Part shown: positions 11,230 through 21,691 of the stretch, one piece after another
Numbering within the stretch: position 1 is the first letter of the stretch
Layout of the letters: each line of letters opens with the position of its first letter
Assembly (NCBI GenBank): GCA_963971535.1
Contig: OZ020585.1
Coordinates: 154,739,371 to 154,803,370, forward strand
Reading direction: 5' to 3'
DNA: 64,000 nt
Source of the DNA: Notolepis coatsorum
Taxonomy: Eukaryota; Chordata; Actinopteri; Aulopiformes; Paralepididae
Notes under the pieces: generated by a model
The model's input: the letters and a program-made list of their open reading frames with translations, nothing else
Told to the model about the DNA's origin: nothing
Database searches by the model: none
Program-made: the position numbers and the translations under genes

Positions 11230-14019
11230 TCACAAAGTCAGTGGGTCATGGTCGTCATCAAGGGAGTCAGGGAGCCTTGGCAACTCTATCAGCCTCGCCA
11301 CGGGTCGGGTGTATGTCCGTCCCTGGATAAGAACTTCTGCCGCTCTGACCTTTCCGTCGGCACCAGTGATCACTTTGCTTACGCGGCCGGCCGGCCACGC
11401 AGCTCGGGGTAGTGACTGGTCTATGATCATGACGATTGTGTCCACTTTTAAGTTGTCCCTGTCCTTGACCCGCTTCTGACGGGCTGGACGGGATGGAGGG
11501 GGGCTTAGGAGGAAGCGGGCCTGAGACTGGTTGATCTGTGCTTGGCTGTGCCTCCACATCCTCCGTCTGTTCCTCTTGTTTGGTCTGTACCCCGTCTGAG
11601 GAGGGGCCGGTTCCGGCCGCCCCATCAAGGAGTCGCTTGGGGTGCTGGGTTCGAGGTCAGCTACGTCTGGAGCGCAGCTGAGGGGGGTGGAGTTCGGAAC
11701 TCCCTCTTGTGCCCACGGTTCTCTCACAGGCCTCTCGCCTAATGTCAATAGCCTCTCAACGTGCTGTACGAGAGAGTGGCCGGTGTCGCTCACCTTTGTG
11801 TGCAGGCAGCGTGTAGACGTGGGTTTACTGTCAAGTCCGTATAGGGGGCCCTGGAGCGTCCACCCCAGTCGGGTCTGAACCGCGACTGGGCATCCTTTGG
11901 GTCCGATGTGGGCCGCCTCAATTGGGAGAATGAGGTCCGCGCGGTCGGAGCCTATAAGCAGGGTCGGTGTGGCGCCGTCGATAAGCGGTATAGGTAGTCT
12001 GCGTAGGTGCTCGTACTTCGCCATCAGCTGTGGGATGGGGTAGGTGTACTGTGACAGGCCTATGTCGTGGCTGGTGAAGACGTTAGTAATCCTATACTGC
12101 TTCTCGGGCTGCCCGACTGCTGCTATCGTGAAGGAGACATTTTCACCCTTTATGGTCTTCTGGTCTCTTCTGATGGTACGGATTGTCATTGTTCCTTTGG
12201 CACCCCGCAGGCCCAACTGGGCTGCGGCGGAAGCGAGGAGGAGAGTCTTTTCAGACCCGTCGTCTAGGACGGCGTAAGTGTCCAGGACCTTGTCCTCGTA
12301 GCTCAGGAGCACTCTGACCAGTTTGATGAGCACTCGGGGGGTCCCGCTATGCTGGTCTATATGGAGCACTCCTGTTGGTGGGTTGCCTTGGATCTTCTGG
12401 AGTGGTGCCGACTCGCGGTCGTCCGAGTAGCACCGTGACTCCCAGTGTCTGCTGTAGCAGTCGGTACACCAGGGGGCGGTCTGGTGGATCTTCGGTACTG
12501 GTGCCACCGCCTCGGCCTGATACATCACCGTGACGGGCCCACTTTGTTGTCCTGGCGGACGCTTGTTGATGTCATGCAGGACCTCCAAGTGGGCGCCGTC
12601 ACACTTGCTGCATCTCTTCTTTAAGCGGCACTCAGCTGCCATATGGCTGCGCGCGCAGCGGAAGCAGCGGCGGTTGGCCTTGATCCACTGACTCACCTCG
12701 TCCGTGGTCAGCTTCTTGAAAGTGTCACATTGATACAGCCGATGTTCCCCTTCACAGTACTGGCATTCAATCTTCCACTCCTCTTTCGTCGAGGGGGTGT
12801 TGTGGTTCTTGTGCTGCGGTACTGATTCGGCTTGGTGCATAACGGTCACCGACCGGCGGTTATCGTTAGATCTCCGAGGTCCATCTCTTGGGCTCGGTCC
12901 ACTCCACACGAACGTATCCAGTCGTAGGCTGCTGACTTCTCTCGTGAGGAAGTCGGCCAGGTCTAGGAGGGATGGCTCGGGACCGTCGGGATCACGGTGG
13001 TCTCTCTGCCGCCGAAAGCGCTCTTGGCGGGCTGGAGGGAGCTTCTGTAATATCCGTTCTACATTAGAGTTAGCATACAGTTCATATCTCCCTTTTTCCC
13101 TTTGGGACCCCAGCATCCCTACCAGGGATTGTACCTTGATAGAGAGGTCATCCAATGCTCTATTGTCTTTGGCTGGGGGGAGGCGGTCGATGTCTCTTAT
13201 TTCTTGTATCACGTAGTCCCATATGCGTCCATAACGCTGATCGAGGGCCACTAGAGCCGCGGAGTATGGGGTGCGTGAGTTGGAATATGCCAGCGCTATA
13301 TTATGCGCTCTGGGCACCTTGAGATGCTTGAGGAGGATGGCATATTTGTACGACTCATCGGGGACGTCGGACATCATAGTCTCCAAGCACATCCGTAATT
13401 CCGTGTACTGTGCTCTGTCCTCGCGCGTAAAGTCTGGGAACGTCGGTGTGCCAAGGTACGATGCCATGGATGGCTGGCACATTGGTGAGCGTAGGGGAAG
13501 AGGCCTCCTGGGCGAGTCTCCCCGTACGTGTTGTCGTGGGTTGGTACTTGGTGGGTACCAGGGGCCGGGTACCCAGGTGCTGTTCCTCGGTGCTGACGGT
13601 GCGTCAAACTCACCCGTGAGTTGAGTCGGGGGTTTGTAGCGCAGTGACTCGGGGCTGACGTCTGGGCTGTACTGGGCCTCCTGGTCCAGAGTACGTTGCT
13701 GCTGGTCGGGGCTGTACTGGGCCTCCTGGTCCAGAGTACGTTGCTGCTGGTCGGCTTGACATTCCTCCTCTTCCTCTTCCTCTTCCTCTGCTAGGTCCTG
13801 GAGTCTTCTAGTCAGTCTCTCGGCGACGTAGGCCGGTTCTTCCCGGTTGCTGGGTCTCGTATGGACCGGTCGGGGAGGGGGTTCGGAGACGTGGACAGGA
13901 TCCTCCTGTTGGCGGGGTCCCGGGTCGCTTGGTCGGGTAGGGGAATGTGCCCTAGACCCTTGTCGTGATGATCTCCGGGAGCTCCGAGCGGAGAGAGGGG
14001 GTGTCGCCATGGCAATCAA
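11230..14019 (-). CDS. BEL-1 Gag(C-term)-protease-integrase-tail fusion, RT deleted
   Basis: This 929-codon frame continues directly from the Gag ORF upstream and is separated from it only by one TAA codon, so the apparent start (a TTG) is not a true start. In order it shows an S/R/P-rich Gag segment, a conserved block MCQPSMASYLGTPTFPDFT, a cysteine/histidine cluster with CFRCARSHMAAEC and CSKCDGAH zinc motifs (around residues 440-490), and an aspartic protease-like VLDDGSEKTLLLAS (about residue 600). The protein then jumps, near 11700-11740, from the region after the protease to the integrase tail (SLMGRPEP..., MIIDQSLPRAAWPAGRVSK..., stop at 11230). The plus-strand BEL copy encodes about 940 further residues at this point. 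The deletion keeps the frame. Confidence 0.85.
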   Translation of the reverse strand: MIAMATPPLSARSSRRSSRQGSRAHSPTRPSDPGPRQQEDPVHVSEPPPRPVHTRPSNREEPAYVAERLTRRLQDLAEEEEEEEEECQADQQQRTLDQEAQYSPDQQQRTLDQEAQYSPDVSPESLRYKPPTQLTGEFDAPSAPRNSTWVPGPWYPPSTNPRQHVRGDSPRRPLPLRSPMCQPSMASYLGTPTFPDFTREDRAQYTELRMCLETMMSDVPDESYKYAILLKHLKVPRAHNIALAYSNSRTPYSAALVALDQRYGRIWDYVIQEIRDIDRLPPAKDNRALDDLSIKVQSLVGMLGSQREKGRYELYANSNVERILQKLPPARQERFRRQRDHRDPDGPEPSLLDLADFLTREVSSLRLDTFVWSGPSPRDGPRRSNDNRRSVTVMHQAESVPQHKNHNTPSTKEEWKIECQYCEGEHRLYQCDTFKKLTTDEVSQWIKANRRCFRCARSHMAAECRLKKRCSKCDGAHLEVLHDINKRPPGQQSGPVTVMYQAEAVAPVPKIHQTAPWCTDCYSRHWESRCYSDDRESAPLQKIQGNPPTGVLHIDQHSGTPRVLIKLVRVLLSYEDKVLDTYAVLDDGSEKTLLLASAAAQLGLRGAKGTMTIRTIRRDQKTIKGENVSFTIAAVGQPEKQYRITNVFTSHDIGLSQYTYPIPQLMAKYEHLRRLPIPLIDGATPTLLIGSDRADLILPIEAAHIGPKGCPVAVQTRLGWTLQGPLYGLDSKPTSTRCLHTKVSDTGHSLVQHVERLLTLGERPVREPWAQEGVPNSTPLSCAPDVADLEPSTPSDSLMGRPEPAPPQTGYRPNKRNRRRMWRHSQAQINQSQARFLLSPPPSRPARQKRVKDRDNLKVDTIVMIIDQSLPRAAWPAGRVSKVITGADGKVRAAEVLIQGRTYTRPVARLIELPRLPDSLDDDHDPLTL

Positions 14020-14874
14020 TTATTCTACCATCTGCGCCTGCAGCCGGTCGCGCTCTGCTTCGCGCTGGGCATGGGCGGCGTCGCGCTGTGCTTCGCGCTG
14101 GGTATTGGCGGCGTCGCGCTGTGCATTGGCGGCGTCGCGCTGCGCATCGGCGCGGCTTCTTTCAATGTTCTCTTCCGTCTGAAGGCGTCTGGTCTCCAGT
14201 CTTATGCGGTCGTCTTCACTCCTTTGTTGCGCCTGGAAGCGCTCTCGCTCGATTGCAGCGTGTTCGCGCTCGCTCGTCTGTTGAGCCTGGAGGCGTTCTC
14301 TTTCCATGGTAGAATGTTCGCGCTCACTTAGTTGTTGCGCTTGAAGTCGATCGCGTTCGGTGGAGGCTGCCAGGGTGGCGATGAATGCCTGCGCCAGCAT
14401 CTTGTCCGCTTCGCTGGGGGAAGACACTGACGGAGGTGATCGGCTTCTGGCAGTGCTCGTTGGAGATCTGTTCTCTGGGCGCGCCTCGAGATCCATCTCC
14501 TGGGCGCGCTTCTCTTCTCTTGGTTGTGTGTCGGGTTCTGTCCCCGGAGCGCTTTCTTTATCCTGGAGCTCTCCGGGGACTATTCCGTTGACGTTGTCTG
14601 GGGGTATAGTCATGTCATGTCCCCCCTGGACCCCCCCGTGAGCTTGGTCAGTTACGTTAGAACCCACTGGGTTCTCTACTGGCAGGGTCGCCTGGTCGGT
14701 AGGTTTTGACATGCTTTGACTATCCGCTTTATTTATTTTATCCGCATTTAACGTCTTTATAAAGCTAGGTATTAGACTGACAGCGTATGCCTCTAGATAG
14801 GGAGGTGGCTGACGTCTGCGCTGCGGGCGTTCTAGCTCGGGGGAGCTGCTTGGGGAGTGTTCACCGCTGGCCAT
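14020..14874 (-). CDS. gag: BEL-1 Gag N-terminus, ended by an in-frame TAA
   Basis: It starts at the ATG at 14874, just downstream of the primer site; the upstream codons are not needed. It encodes about 284 residues, including a repetitive coiled-coil-like arm of RxRxQAQQxSEREH and RAxAQRDAANAQRE units. The stop TAA at 14020-14022 sits where the related copy has a glutamine (MEQLITRATPP there, MVE-stop-LIAMATPP here), and the frame continues unchanged afterwards. A point nonsense mutation is therefore the simplest reading; regulated readthrough is possible but unsupported. Confidence 0.85.
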   Translation of the reverse strand: MASGEHSPSSSPELERPQRRRQPPPYLEAYAVSLIPSFIKTLNADKINKADSQSMSKPTDQATLPVENPVGSNVTDQAHGGVQGGHDMTIPPDNVNGIVPGELQDKESAPGTEPDTQPREEKRAQEMDLEARPENRSPTSTARSRSPPSVSSPSEADKMLAQAFIATLAASTERDRLQAQQLSEREHSTMERERLQAQQTSEREHAAIERERFQAQQRSEDDRIRLETRRLQTEENIERSRADAQRDAANAQRDAANTQREAQRDAAHAQREAERDRLQAQMVE

Positions 14875-14914
14875 GGTTAATATCAATATTATATTAGATA
14901 TTACACTGATACCA

Positions 14915-14931
14915 TCCGGCTCGAAGGACCA
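14915..14931 (-). promoter_or_regulatory. BEL-1 primer-binding site
   Basis: In element orientation TGGTCCTTCGAGCCGGA begins two bases after the LTR end. It has the TGG start expected for the complement of a tRNA CCA end. The tRNA species was not determined. Confidence 0.7.
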
Positions 14932-14933
14932 AT

Positions 14934-16109
14934 TGTAACTGAGGGGTACAATTCCCTGACTGTATTGAGAGTATGGTATTATTAAACCACTACTTAGTTA
15001 TGTACTTTAATTACTGGCCATACAGTACACGGTATATCTGGTGAACACCCACACAAGAATACAACAATGACACCTAAAGTTCTATTTGGAGGGATTTATT
15101 ATTATAGCAGCAACGGTAGGTTACAGAATGAGAATTATACTTGCGCTTGTAAGGCGAAGAACACTTAAGTAGGTCAAGAGCGTAAGTCCATGAGCATAGT
15201 AAGATGGGTATAACTGACGCCACCTGTAGCATAATAATTACATAAGGCACACTCGTAGTCAGCTGGAGACACTAGGGGGGTTCCCTCCGGTTGTAAGCCG
15301 GCAGGGTAGAAGAATGTTCGGGAGCAAAGTCTGAATCAACGCGGAATAAAGAAGCTCCAGCTACGGGAGGCGGTACATTACTCCCTTGATCGGCAGACAA
15401 AAGCAACAGCTACAATCCAAGTATGCTCGACAGCATGGACGAAAGCCAGCCAGCCTCTGTGGTCCTAGAGGCGGGCTCGATGGTGCTCCTCACAGGGTAG
15501 ATCCCACACAGCAGTGGGGTAGACGGTTCTCTGCTCCAGCAGCCACAGTACCAAAGCAATATAATCCAGCCGGAAAAGGCTCTGCATTCGCCGGTGTAGA
15601 TTCTCCTGTGCACTATACTTCACATTAACTAGGTCGAACTTGACGTTATTTCACTAAACTCTGACACTTTTACTATCCTATTCGCACATGTTATAAGTGC
15701 TCTATTTAGACGCAAAGTTGTTCACTTCACTTGGTCGTTGACTCGTGGTGAAGGCTTTAACGTTTTGGTACTCAACTACTGCTGTATCCACCTGCGACGT
15801 ATTTATACGTAAGGTGAATTATCTAGTGCCAACCTCAGTTCTGTCTCGTATTACTGCACAAACCTGGACTTGTTGAGACATGCCTTGGCGGTGGCTTTGA
15901 ACTTGCCATTGGGGGTATGGCCGTTGGCGCCTAGGGGTCGCTGTCCAATAGGAGAACGAATATTATGGTCTGGCTTGTACCTAGGTAAAGGGATATTCCG
16001 TGTATATATACAAAGAATATACAAGGGATATCAAACGATATACAAATATTATACATGGGATCTCAAGCAATAAATATATATATTCGGTTTAATCTGACCC
16101 TTTGTAACA
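14934..16109 (-). repeat. BEL-1 LTR, 5' (right) copy
   Basis: It is 1,176 bp and pairs with 9959-11134. It is followed by the ATTGC target duplication at 16110-16114. Confidence 0.93.
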
Positions 16110-16309
16110 ATTGCTATCAAATATAATAATTGTGAATGATTTTCTGTAATGAGTTGTATGTGTATGTATCAAGCATCCTTGAATTCCAGGGACAACGATG
16201 TAAATAAGTCATTGGCTTTTTCGTTCCTATCCTTGATTAAAGCAAATATGTGATGTAATGATCTGTATATGTTTTGTTGTCTAAATAAATACCTACCTAC
16301 CTACCATGT

Positions 16310-16625
16310 ATGCAAGCAGTTCTGGCTCAGCATCCAGGTCAGCAGTTACAGGTAGAGGAGGACGGGAGAGGCAATCAGCAGAGGACTTGTCAGATCCAGG
16401 ATGGTAGAAGAAAACGTAGACTCGATGGAAGCAGCACATTCATTCAAGAGTAAACCTGCATCTCAGGACTTTCTCCAGACAAGCATCATGTTCCGTGCTC
16501 CATAGATGATGATATAAGCCAGATCATTTTGCACTCCTGGCACACCTTCCAGAGTGGTAGCCATCATCTTTTGAAATGCAGATGGTGCAAAGGAAAGGCC
16601 ATTACAGCTCACGGCAGTAGCGAAA
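16310..16625 (-). pseudogene. Degraded Ty3/gypsy RT and RNase H fragment
   Basis: On the minus strand, 16480-16620 reads as the RT palm region (APSAFQKMMATTLEGVPG, with the catalytic region decayed to LAYIIIYGA). In another frame, 16310-16440 reads as the RNase H end (VYVFFYHPGSDKSSADCLSR). A large stretch between them is missing and the frames differ, so this is a fossil with an internal deletion. To the left lies a short AATAAATACCTACC tail. Confidence 0.75.
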
Positions 16626-17387
16626 GAGACCATGGGTAATAAAAGCGGGCAGCCCCACTAGTAACATCGATATTGAACCTTGATTTGTTATAATGAGAGG
16701 CAGTGTGACTATGTAATTGGACTGATTAGATAGGGGCTGCAGGTTTTATTGTTGGTGTAGGATTGGCTCCTTCTACTGTCCCTCTGGGCATTCCTATAGG
16801 AAGATCATGATGTCATGGGTCTAAGCTTGGAGATACAAATATAGAAGGTCGAAATGGTTCCTAAAAGGAAATCTCACACTACACAGACATTCTCTTTTCT
16901 TCAGATCATCTATGACATCATCCAGCTTTCTCCAATCACTACAGAGCAGAAACCAGTGTGGTGCCTTGGCTTGAGAATCACCTCTAATAGACCCCCCTGT
17001 TATGTTGGAATAATAAGACCACACGTTGTTGTAGCATAACAGTGTTTACTCCACTGAGACACATGCATACAAACGTACATCATACGTCAACGTCACGTCC
17101 GGACCATATGCCGTGAATCAGAACACAGAACACGAAGTCGCAATAGTCAGAACGCTAGGTTAAGTGCTACTCACCCCCCAGGTGAGTAGCCTTCTCTACT
17201 GGCTCATATGTTTGGTGTTGGATATTGAGCCCTCCTTTGACAGGTTGACCTACATTCCCTGCATGATAGGAGAGGATCGGTTCCAGCTGTGGAATCACCT
17301 GGTGGCTCTTACCCGTGCACACACACCCCCCACATACAACAGTAGCTGTTTTTGCCGCTGTTTTGCCTTTGGGCTATTTTACCTGAC
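16626..17387. other. Unassigned stretch, possible LTR edge at about 16998
   Basis: No gene is recognised. TGTTATGTTGGAATAATAAG follows CCCCC at 16992-17016 and resembles the edge of a minus-strand gypsy LTR (CATAACA then purines in reverse), but no second copy is present. The rest has only short open frames. Confidence 0.35.
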
Positions 17388-18573
17388 ATTTTACATTTAC
17401 ATTTTACATTTCGTCATTTAGCTGACGCTTTTATCCAAAGCGACTTACAAGTTTTGTACAACAAGACATCAGGAAAGGTACAACTCTATCAGCTGAGTAA
17501 CAACGTTCATCAAAGTGTTGAGTGCTATAGTGTTGGTTAGTATATTAGGTGCATGACAGTAAGGTTAGTTAGGGTTAGGGTTCGAGTTTTTTTCTTCTTT
17601 TCATTTCAGATAATGATAGAAGAAGTGCGTCTTTAGTCGACGGCGAAAGATTGGACGGGTTTCAGCTGTCCTAACTGTGATGGGCAGTTCATTCCACCAT
17701 TGTGGGGCAAGGACCGAGGTTAGGCGACTTCTCTTTGATGACCTGCCCGGAGCTCGGATAGGAGTAGGTCTGAGGCGGCCAGAGGATGCAGAGCGTAGGG
17801 GTCTTGAGGGTGTGTATGTAGACCATTGACCAGAGGTAGGCGGGAGCCGTTCCCTTCGCCGCACGATATGCCAGGTCGAGGGCCTTGAAGCGGATTCGAG
17901 CGGCCATGGGGAGCCAGTGCAGGTCCCTGAGAAGGTGACATGGGCTGACTTCGGTAGGTTTGAGATCAGGCGGGCCGCTGCGTTCTGAATGAGTTCAAGA
18001 GGCTTGGTGGCAGTGGTTGGAAGGCCAGCAATACAAAAAGTGTGTTGCAGTAGTCGAGGTGGGAGATGACTGTTGATTGGACGAGGAGTTGGGTGGCTTC
18101 TTTTGTCAGGAAGGGGCGGATCCTTCTGACGTTGCTCAGGAGGAATCAGCAGGTTCTGGTTGTCGCTGCGATGTGAGCGGAGAAGTTCAACTGGTCGTCA
18201 AGGACAACACCAAGGTTCTTGGCGGTCGGGGACGTGGTCACATTTGAATTCTCAACTGTGATGGAAAGGTCGGTCAGGGGGGAGGATTTGGCCGGCAGGT
18301 GAAGCAATTCTGTTTTGCTTAGGTTCAGTTTGAGGTGGTTGGACTTCATCCAGGCGGAGATGTCGGACAGACAGGCAGAGATCTGCTCAGAGACGTGGAT
18401 ATCTGAGGGAGGGAAGGAGAGGAAGAGTTGAGTATCATCAGCATAGCAATGATACGAGAAGGCATGAGACGTGATAATGTTACCCAGAGATTTAGTGTAG
18501 AGGGAGAAGAGAAGGGGTCCAAGGCCCGAGCCCTGGGGGACACCGGTCCGCAGGGGGCTGACCTCATTCACCC
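17388..18573 (-). mobile_element. 5'-truncated L2/CR1-type LINE
   Basis: The minus strand encodes RT: TGVPQGSGLGPLLFSLY at about 18540, CYADDTQLFLSF at about 18440, MKSNHLKLNLSKTELL at 18330 and LGVVLDD at 18210. It continues with LSNVRRIRPFL (18140), HLDYCNTLF (about 18070) and the C-terminal LPMAARIRFKALDLAYRA (17900). Frames change several times, and a TGA replaces an expected arginine codon near 18150. The 3' end has the fish-wide ATTTAGCTGACGCTTTTATCC block and a (TGTAAA)n-like tail at about 17388-17410, typical of L2 elements. The 5' truncation is near a C10/T10 tract at 18575. Confidence 0.85.
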
Positions 18574-19600
18574 CCCCCCCCTTTTTTTTTGTAGAGTGTC
18601 TCCTCTGTTGTTTGTGCCTTAACTTCCCCATCACCTGTGTTGTTTTTATGACAGCGTAGGTATTACCGGCAGCCTGATTTTATCCTAATTGTGTCCCTGT
18701 GTTACCCTTTTGTTTAGCATAAGTTGGACTATCCAAGGCAGGTTAGTCAGGATGGTTTAGGGGAGCCCTACTGTCAATCGGCGGTAGTCTGACCCAAGGC
18801 AGCGTCCTTTTATTGTGATTTATGCCATTGTCTGTCGAGTACAGAATAAGCTAACATGTTTGCAAGCCCATCGGTGTCATAGCAGTAGCACAGTGTACTT
18901 ACTTATACTTAAATACAGTGTGTTCAACCTTTTACTCTGTTTGGTGGCTGATGCTAAACATCACCCCATTACTAATGTGTCTGTCTACTAACCCACACAG
19001 AAATGTTTTAGATTTTTTTTTGGCATGCTAGGGCTAGAGTTATCCAGCCCCTCCACACCACTGCTGCCCGTCCACAAGAGGGGCCCTGACACCTCCTTGT
19101 CATCAGGGGAGACCTCCTGGCTGTCGCTCGTAATAATTTTTGGGTTGTTACTACACATCGCCCAGGTTTGATTGCTTCAACCTGTGACACGTGTAGATGG
19201 CTTATTCTGGCACCGTGGTCAGGGCCGGCCCCAGGCTGCGGCATAGGCAAAATAGGCGGGGGCCTAGGGCGCTGTAAATTTGTTTGCCCACCGGCGCGAC
19301 ACCCCACTTTGGCGTTTGACACTTAACGGTATTGACATATATTGAAGTGCAGTTAGTTTCTCTCTATTTTTAACATGTATTAACAATTAGATTTGAAATT
19401 AGTTTCAAAACCGTTGCACCCTGATCAAAATAAAAAAGTTACTATATTTACAGTATATTTCCTTATCTGTTCTTATGCACGCCTGGTGATACTAAATCCA
19501 AATTGAACTCAGCCATTTGAAAGATAATATATAAATGTGTGAATTGGCTATAATAAGGTCATTTATAAGCCTGCTATTCTATATTCTATAATAATATTTC
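18574..19600. other. Unassigned stretch with a possible hAT terminus
   Basis: No gene is seen. CAGGGCCGGCCCCAGG at 19222 followed by AGGCGGGGGCCTAGGGCGC resembles a hAT-type terminal sequence common in fish, but no opposite end with an 8-bp duplication was located, so it is only a candidate. Confidence 0.3.
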
Positions 19601-19604
19601 AAAT

Positions 19605-19690
19605 TCTAGCTAGCAAAACAGAAAGAAGCATTTCATGCAAAAGTATTCTGTATTTCTGTATGACAACTAATAAAGAAACTTGAATTGCAT
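19605..19690 (+). repeat. LINE 3'-end fragment
   Basis: AAGAAGCATTT...GTATTCTGTA.TTCTGTATGACAACTA.TAAAGAAACTTGAA matches the 3' UTR end of the LINE at 59505-59575. Only the last ~85 bp are present, as expected for a very short retrotransposed copy. Confidence 0.75.
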
Positions 19691-20579
19691 GTGTCTGGAT
19701 GGCAGAATTCAGTACTGCATCTACAAAACCTTCTGTTTAATCATCTTCCCTTTCTTCATTTGCTTAGGTTCTTTGTACACATGATCTCAAGAAGGTACTG
19801 AACGAGATCAGTGGCAGTTCTTCATGTCTGGTCATTTTTAGCATGGTGTTATTCACTGTCAAAGATGCAAAGAAAAATCATAATTTATATTCTCCTTTGT
19901 TTCATCACAATTTACTCAAGCCTAGTAACAGACACAATATTTCTGACACTGGGAATACATTCCATGAGATCCATAGATGTCCCTAGATACCAGGAACATT
20001 CAAATGGACCTTGTAGAAGTGGAGCAAACTTCCATTTACTTAGGTATGTATTTTTAGGCGGATTTTCTGAAAATAGGGCTAGGGCTTAACAGGTTAATGT
20101 AGATCATGTGACACTAATGTGACGAAATAATTAATGCAATGTCGTTGACTACAAACGACGACACAAAATGTAGTTTACCAATTCAAATCTTGCTGAAATC
20201 TGTTCATTTTAAGACGAGACAAAATAATTATAACTTTTATAATAATTCATGTTATTATTAGTGCATCATTTCCGTTTCCTGTGTGCAACGCAAGCGCTTT
20301 GATTAATTTCCTCACTCACGTTATTTGTTCTTAGCCAGCATTCTAGATAGCAGTAACTGCACACGGCATGGGTTTAATGGAACAATGGCGGGGCAACAGG
20401 GTCTCTGTGGTCTTGTATGCAGTGGGGACTTGGCAGAATGTATTGTTGAAAGTGAAAGACGAGGAGGAGAAAGAAGGGGACCCGCTCAGCCCGGGGAGAC
20501 TCCAACAACGGACCTGTCACAGGTGTGCGCCCTGCAACTCCACCTTATAACGTCAGCATCAATAATAACATAGAACACA
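19691..20579. other. Unassigned stretch
   Basis: It is AT-rich and non-repetitive by eye. A 60-codon frame at 20368-20550 is bounded by acceptor-like TTCTTAG (20336) and donor-like CAGGTGTG (20521) signals and could be a host exon, but the protein is not recognised. Confidence 0.3.
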
Positions 20580-21536
20580 TTAACTCTTTCAGCGCCGGCG
20601 GGTCTAGCCATCTTTGTTCCTACTGCGCCACCGCTCTAAGAGATAGGGATGCGTGGCGGTGTTTGCAGGGCTATAAAAGTATATATATATATTCTATATT
20701 ATAGCTATGGAGACAATACTATGGCTCATTTGACATCAACTATTCATCGTTCAACATGTGAAAAATAATAAATGTTTTCATGTATACGTTTGCGTGTTAT
20801 ACCGTGGTGAATATTGTATAGTTTAGGAGTGATCCGGGATAATTCCTGAAAAGCTGAGTTATAGGGCGCTACGTGAATTCTACTATAAGCGTTGGCATTT
20901 CTTGCCTGGACACGTTACTATTTCCAAATAAAATGTATATAATAGGTATTATGTTTCATCATGAATGCATGAAAGGGGGCGGGGTAAATTTTTTATGCTT
21001 TGATCGTCACCAACGGCATACGCTTTGGAGTACGTTACATATGATTGTTGCGATCAATGTGAAATCATGGTTAAATCAAAGCAGGATTTATGTCATATAG
21101 TCCTTACCTTTATAGGTATCCCAAAAAGAATATTCCAATTGTCTGATCGCGATTTCCAGTATTGGTGTCCATCGTGTCCCCAACATAACCCAGCACAACA
21201 CATGCATTGGGGGCATTGGACGCGTTTCAATGTGATCGGGTGAACCGCTAGACTCGCCTGACCCAATAAACTGCGCCCGGAGGGAATTAAATGTAACACC
21301 GGGTGTGAAGAAAAGGTTTCAAAGGGTGGGCGACACTGCCACCTAGCAGGATGCGGCCGGTATTGCACTCTAGCTATCTCAAAGTGATTCCCTATGGTAA
21401 CCCCGAGGTCTGTGTGCCTGAAATGAATAAAAAAATCAAATAAAAGAAATAACGATGAAAAGCCGAGTATACTCTGGTTTTCAGGGGTCCTGGCGCTCAA
21501 CGCATGGCGAGATAACCCTGGCGCTGATTGAGTTAA
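20580..21536. mobile_element. TTAA-flanked non-autonomous DNA transposon (piggyBac-like)
   Basis: TTAA at 20580-20583 is followed by CTCTTTCAGCGCC. At the other end GGCGCTGATTGAG precedes TTAA at 21533-21536. The inverted termini match at 11 of 13 positions, and TTAA is the target duplication used by piggyBac. The ~950-bp interior has no transposase, so this is a MITE-like derivative. Confidence 0.7.
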
Positions 21537-21686
21537 ATAGCTTACATAAGTCTAACCAGCTAGCACTAACATTAGCTTGTTTTTGGTTAGAAAAAGCTCA
21601 CGCCAATTTATGAGGCTGTAACTGAGTGGCGAGATTAAAGGGGCTATGTACTGCTATTCCTAGCACTATTTGGGCAACTTTACACA

Positions 21687-21691
21687 ATTCC
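21687..21691. other. Target-site duplication of BEL-2 (ATTCC)
   Basis: ATTCC is repeated at 35103-35107 immediately after the right LTR. Confidence 0.92.

Larger units (their letters stand above)
9959..16109 (-). mobile_element. BEL/Pao retrotransposon, internally deleted copy (BEL-1)
   Basis: The element is 6,151 bp with two 1,176-bp LTRs, a perfect 5-bp target duplication, a primer site, Gag and protease. About 2.8 kb encoding RT, RNase H and the integrase core are missing compared with the related copy at 21692-35102; the integrase C-terminal tail is retained in frame. By eye the two LTRs differ at only about eight positions, so the insertion is recent. It cannot supply its own RT or integrase. 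Confidence 0.93.

Noticed and set aside
11204..14331. Plus-strand open frames opposite BEL-1
   Set aside because: They are shadows of the minus-strand Gag and Pol frames.
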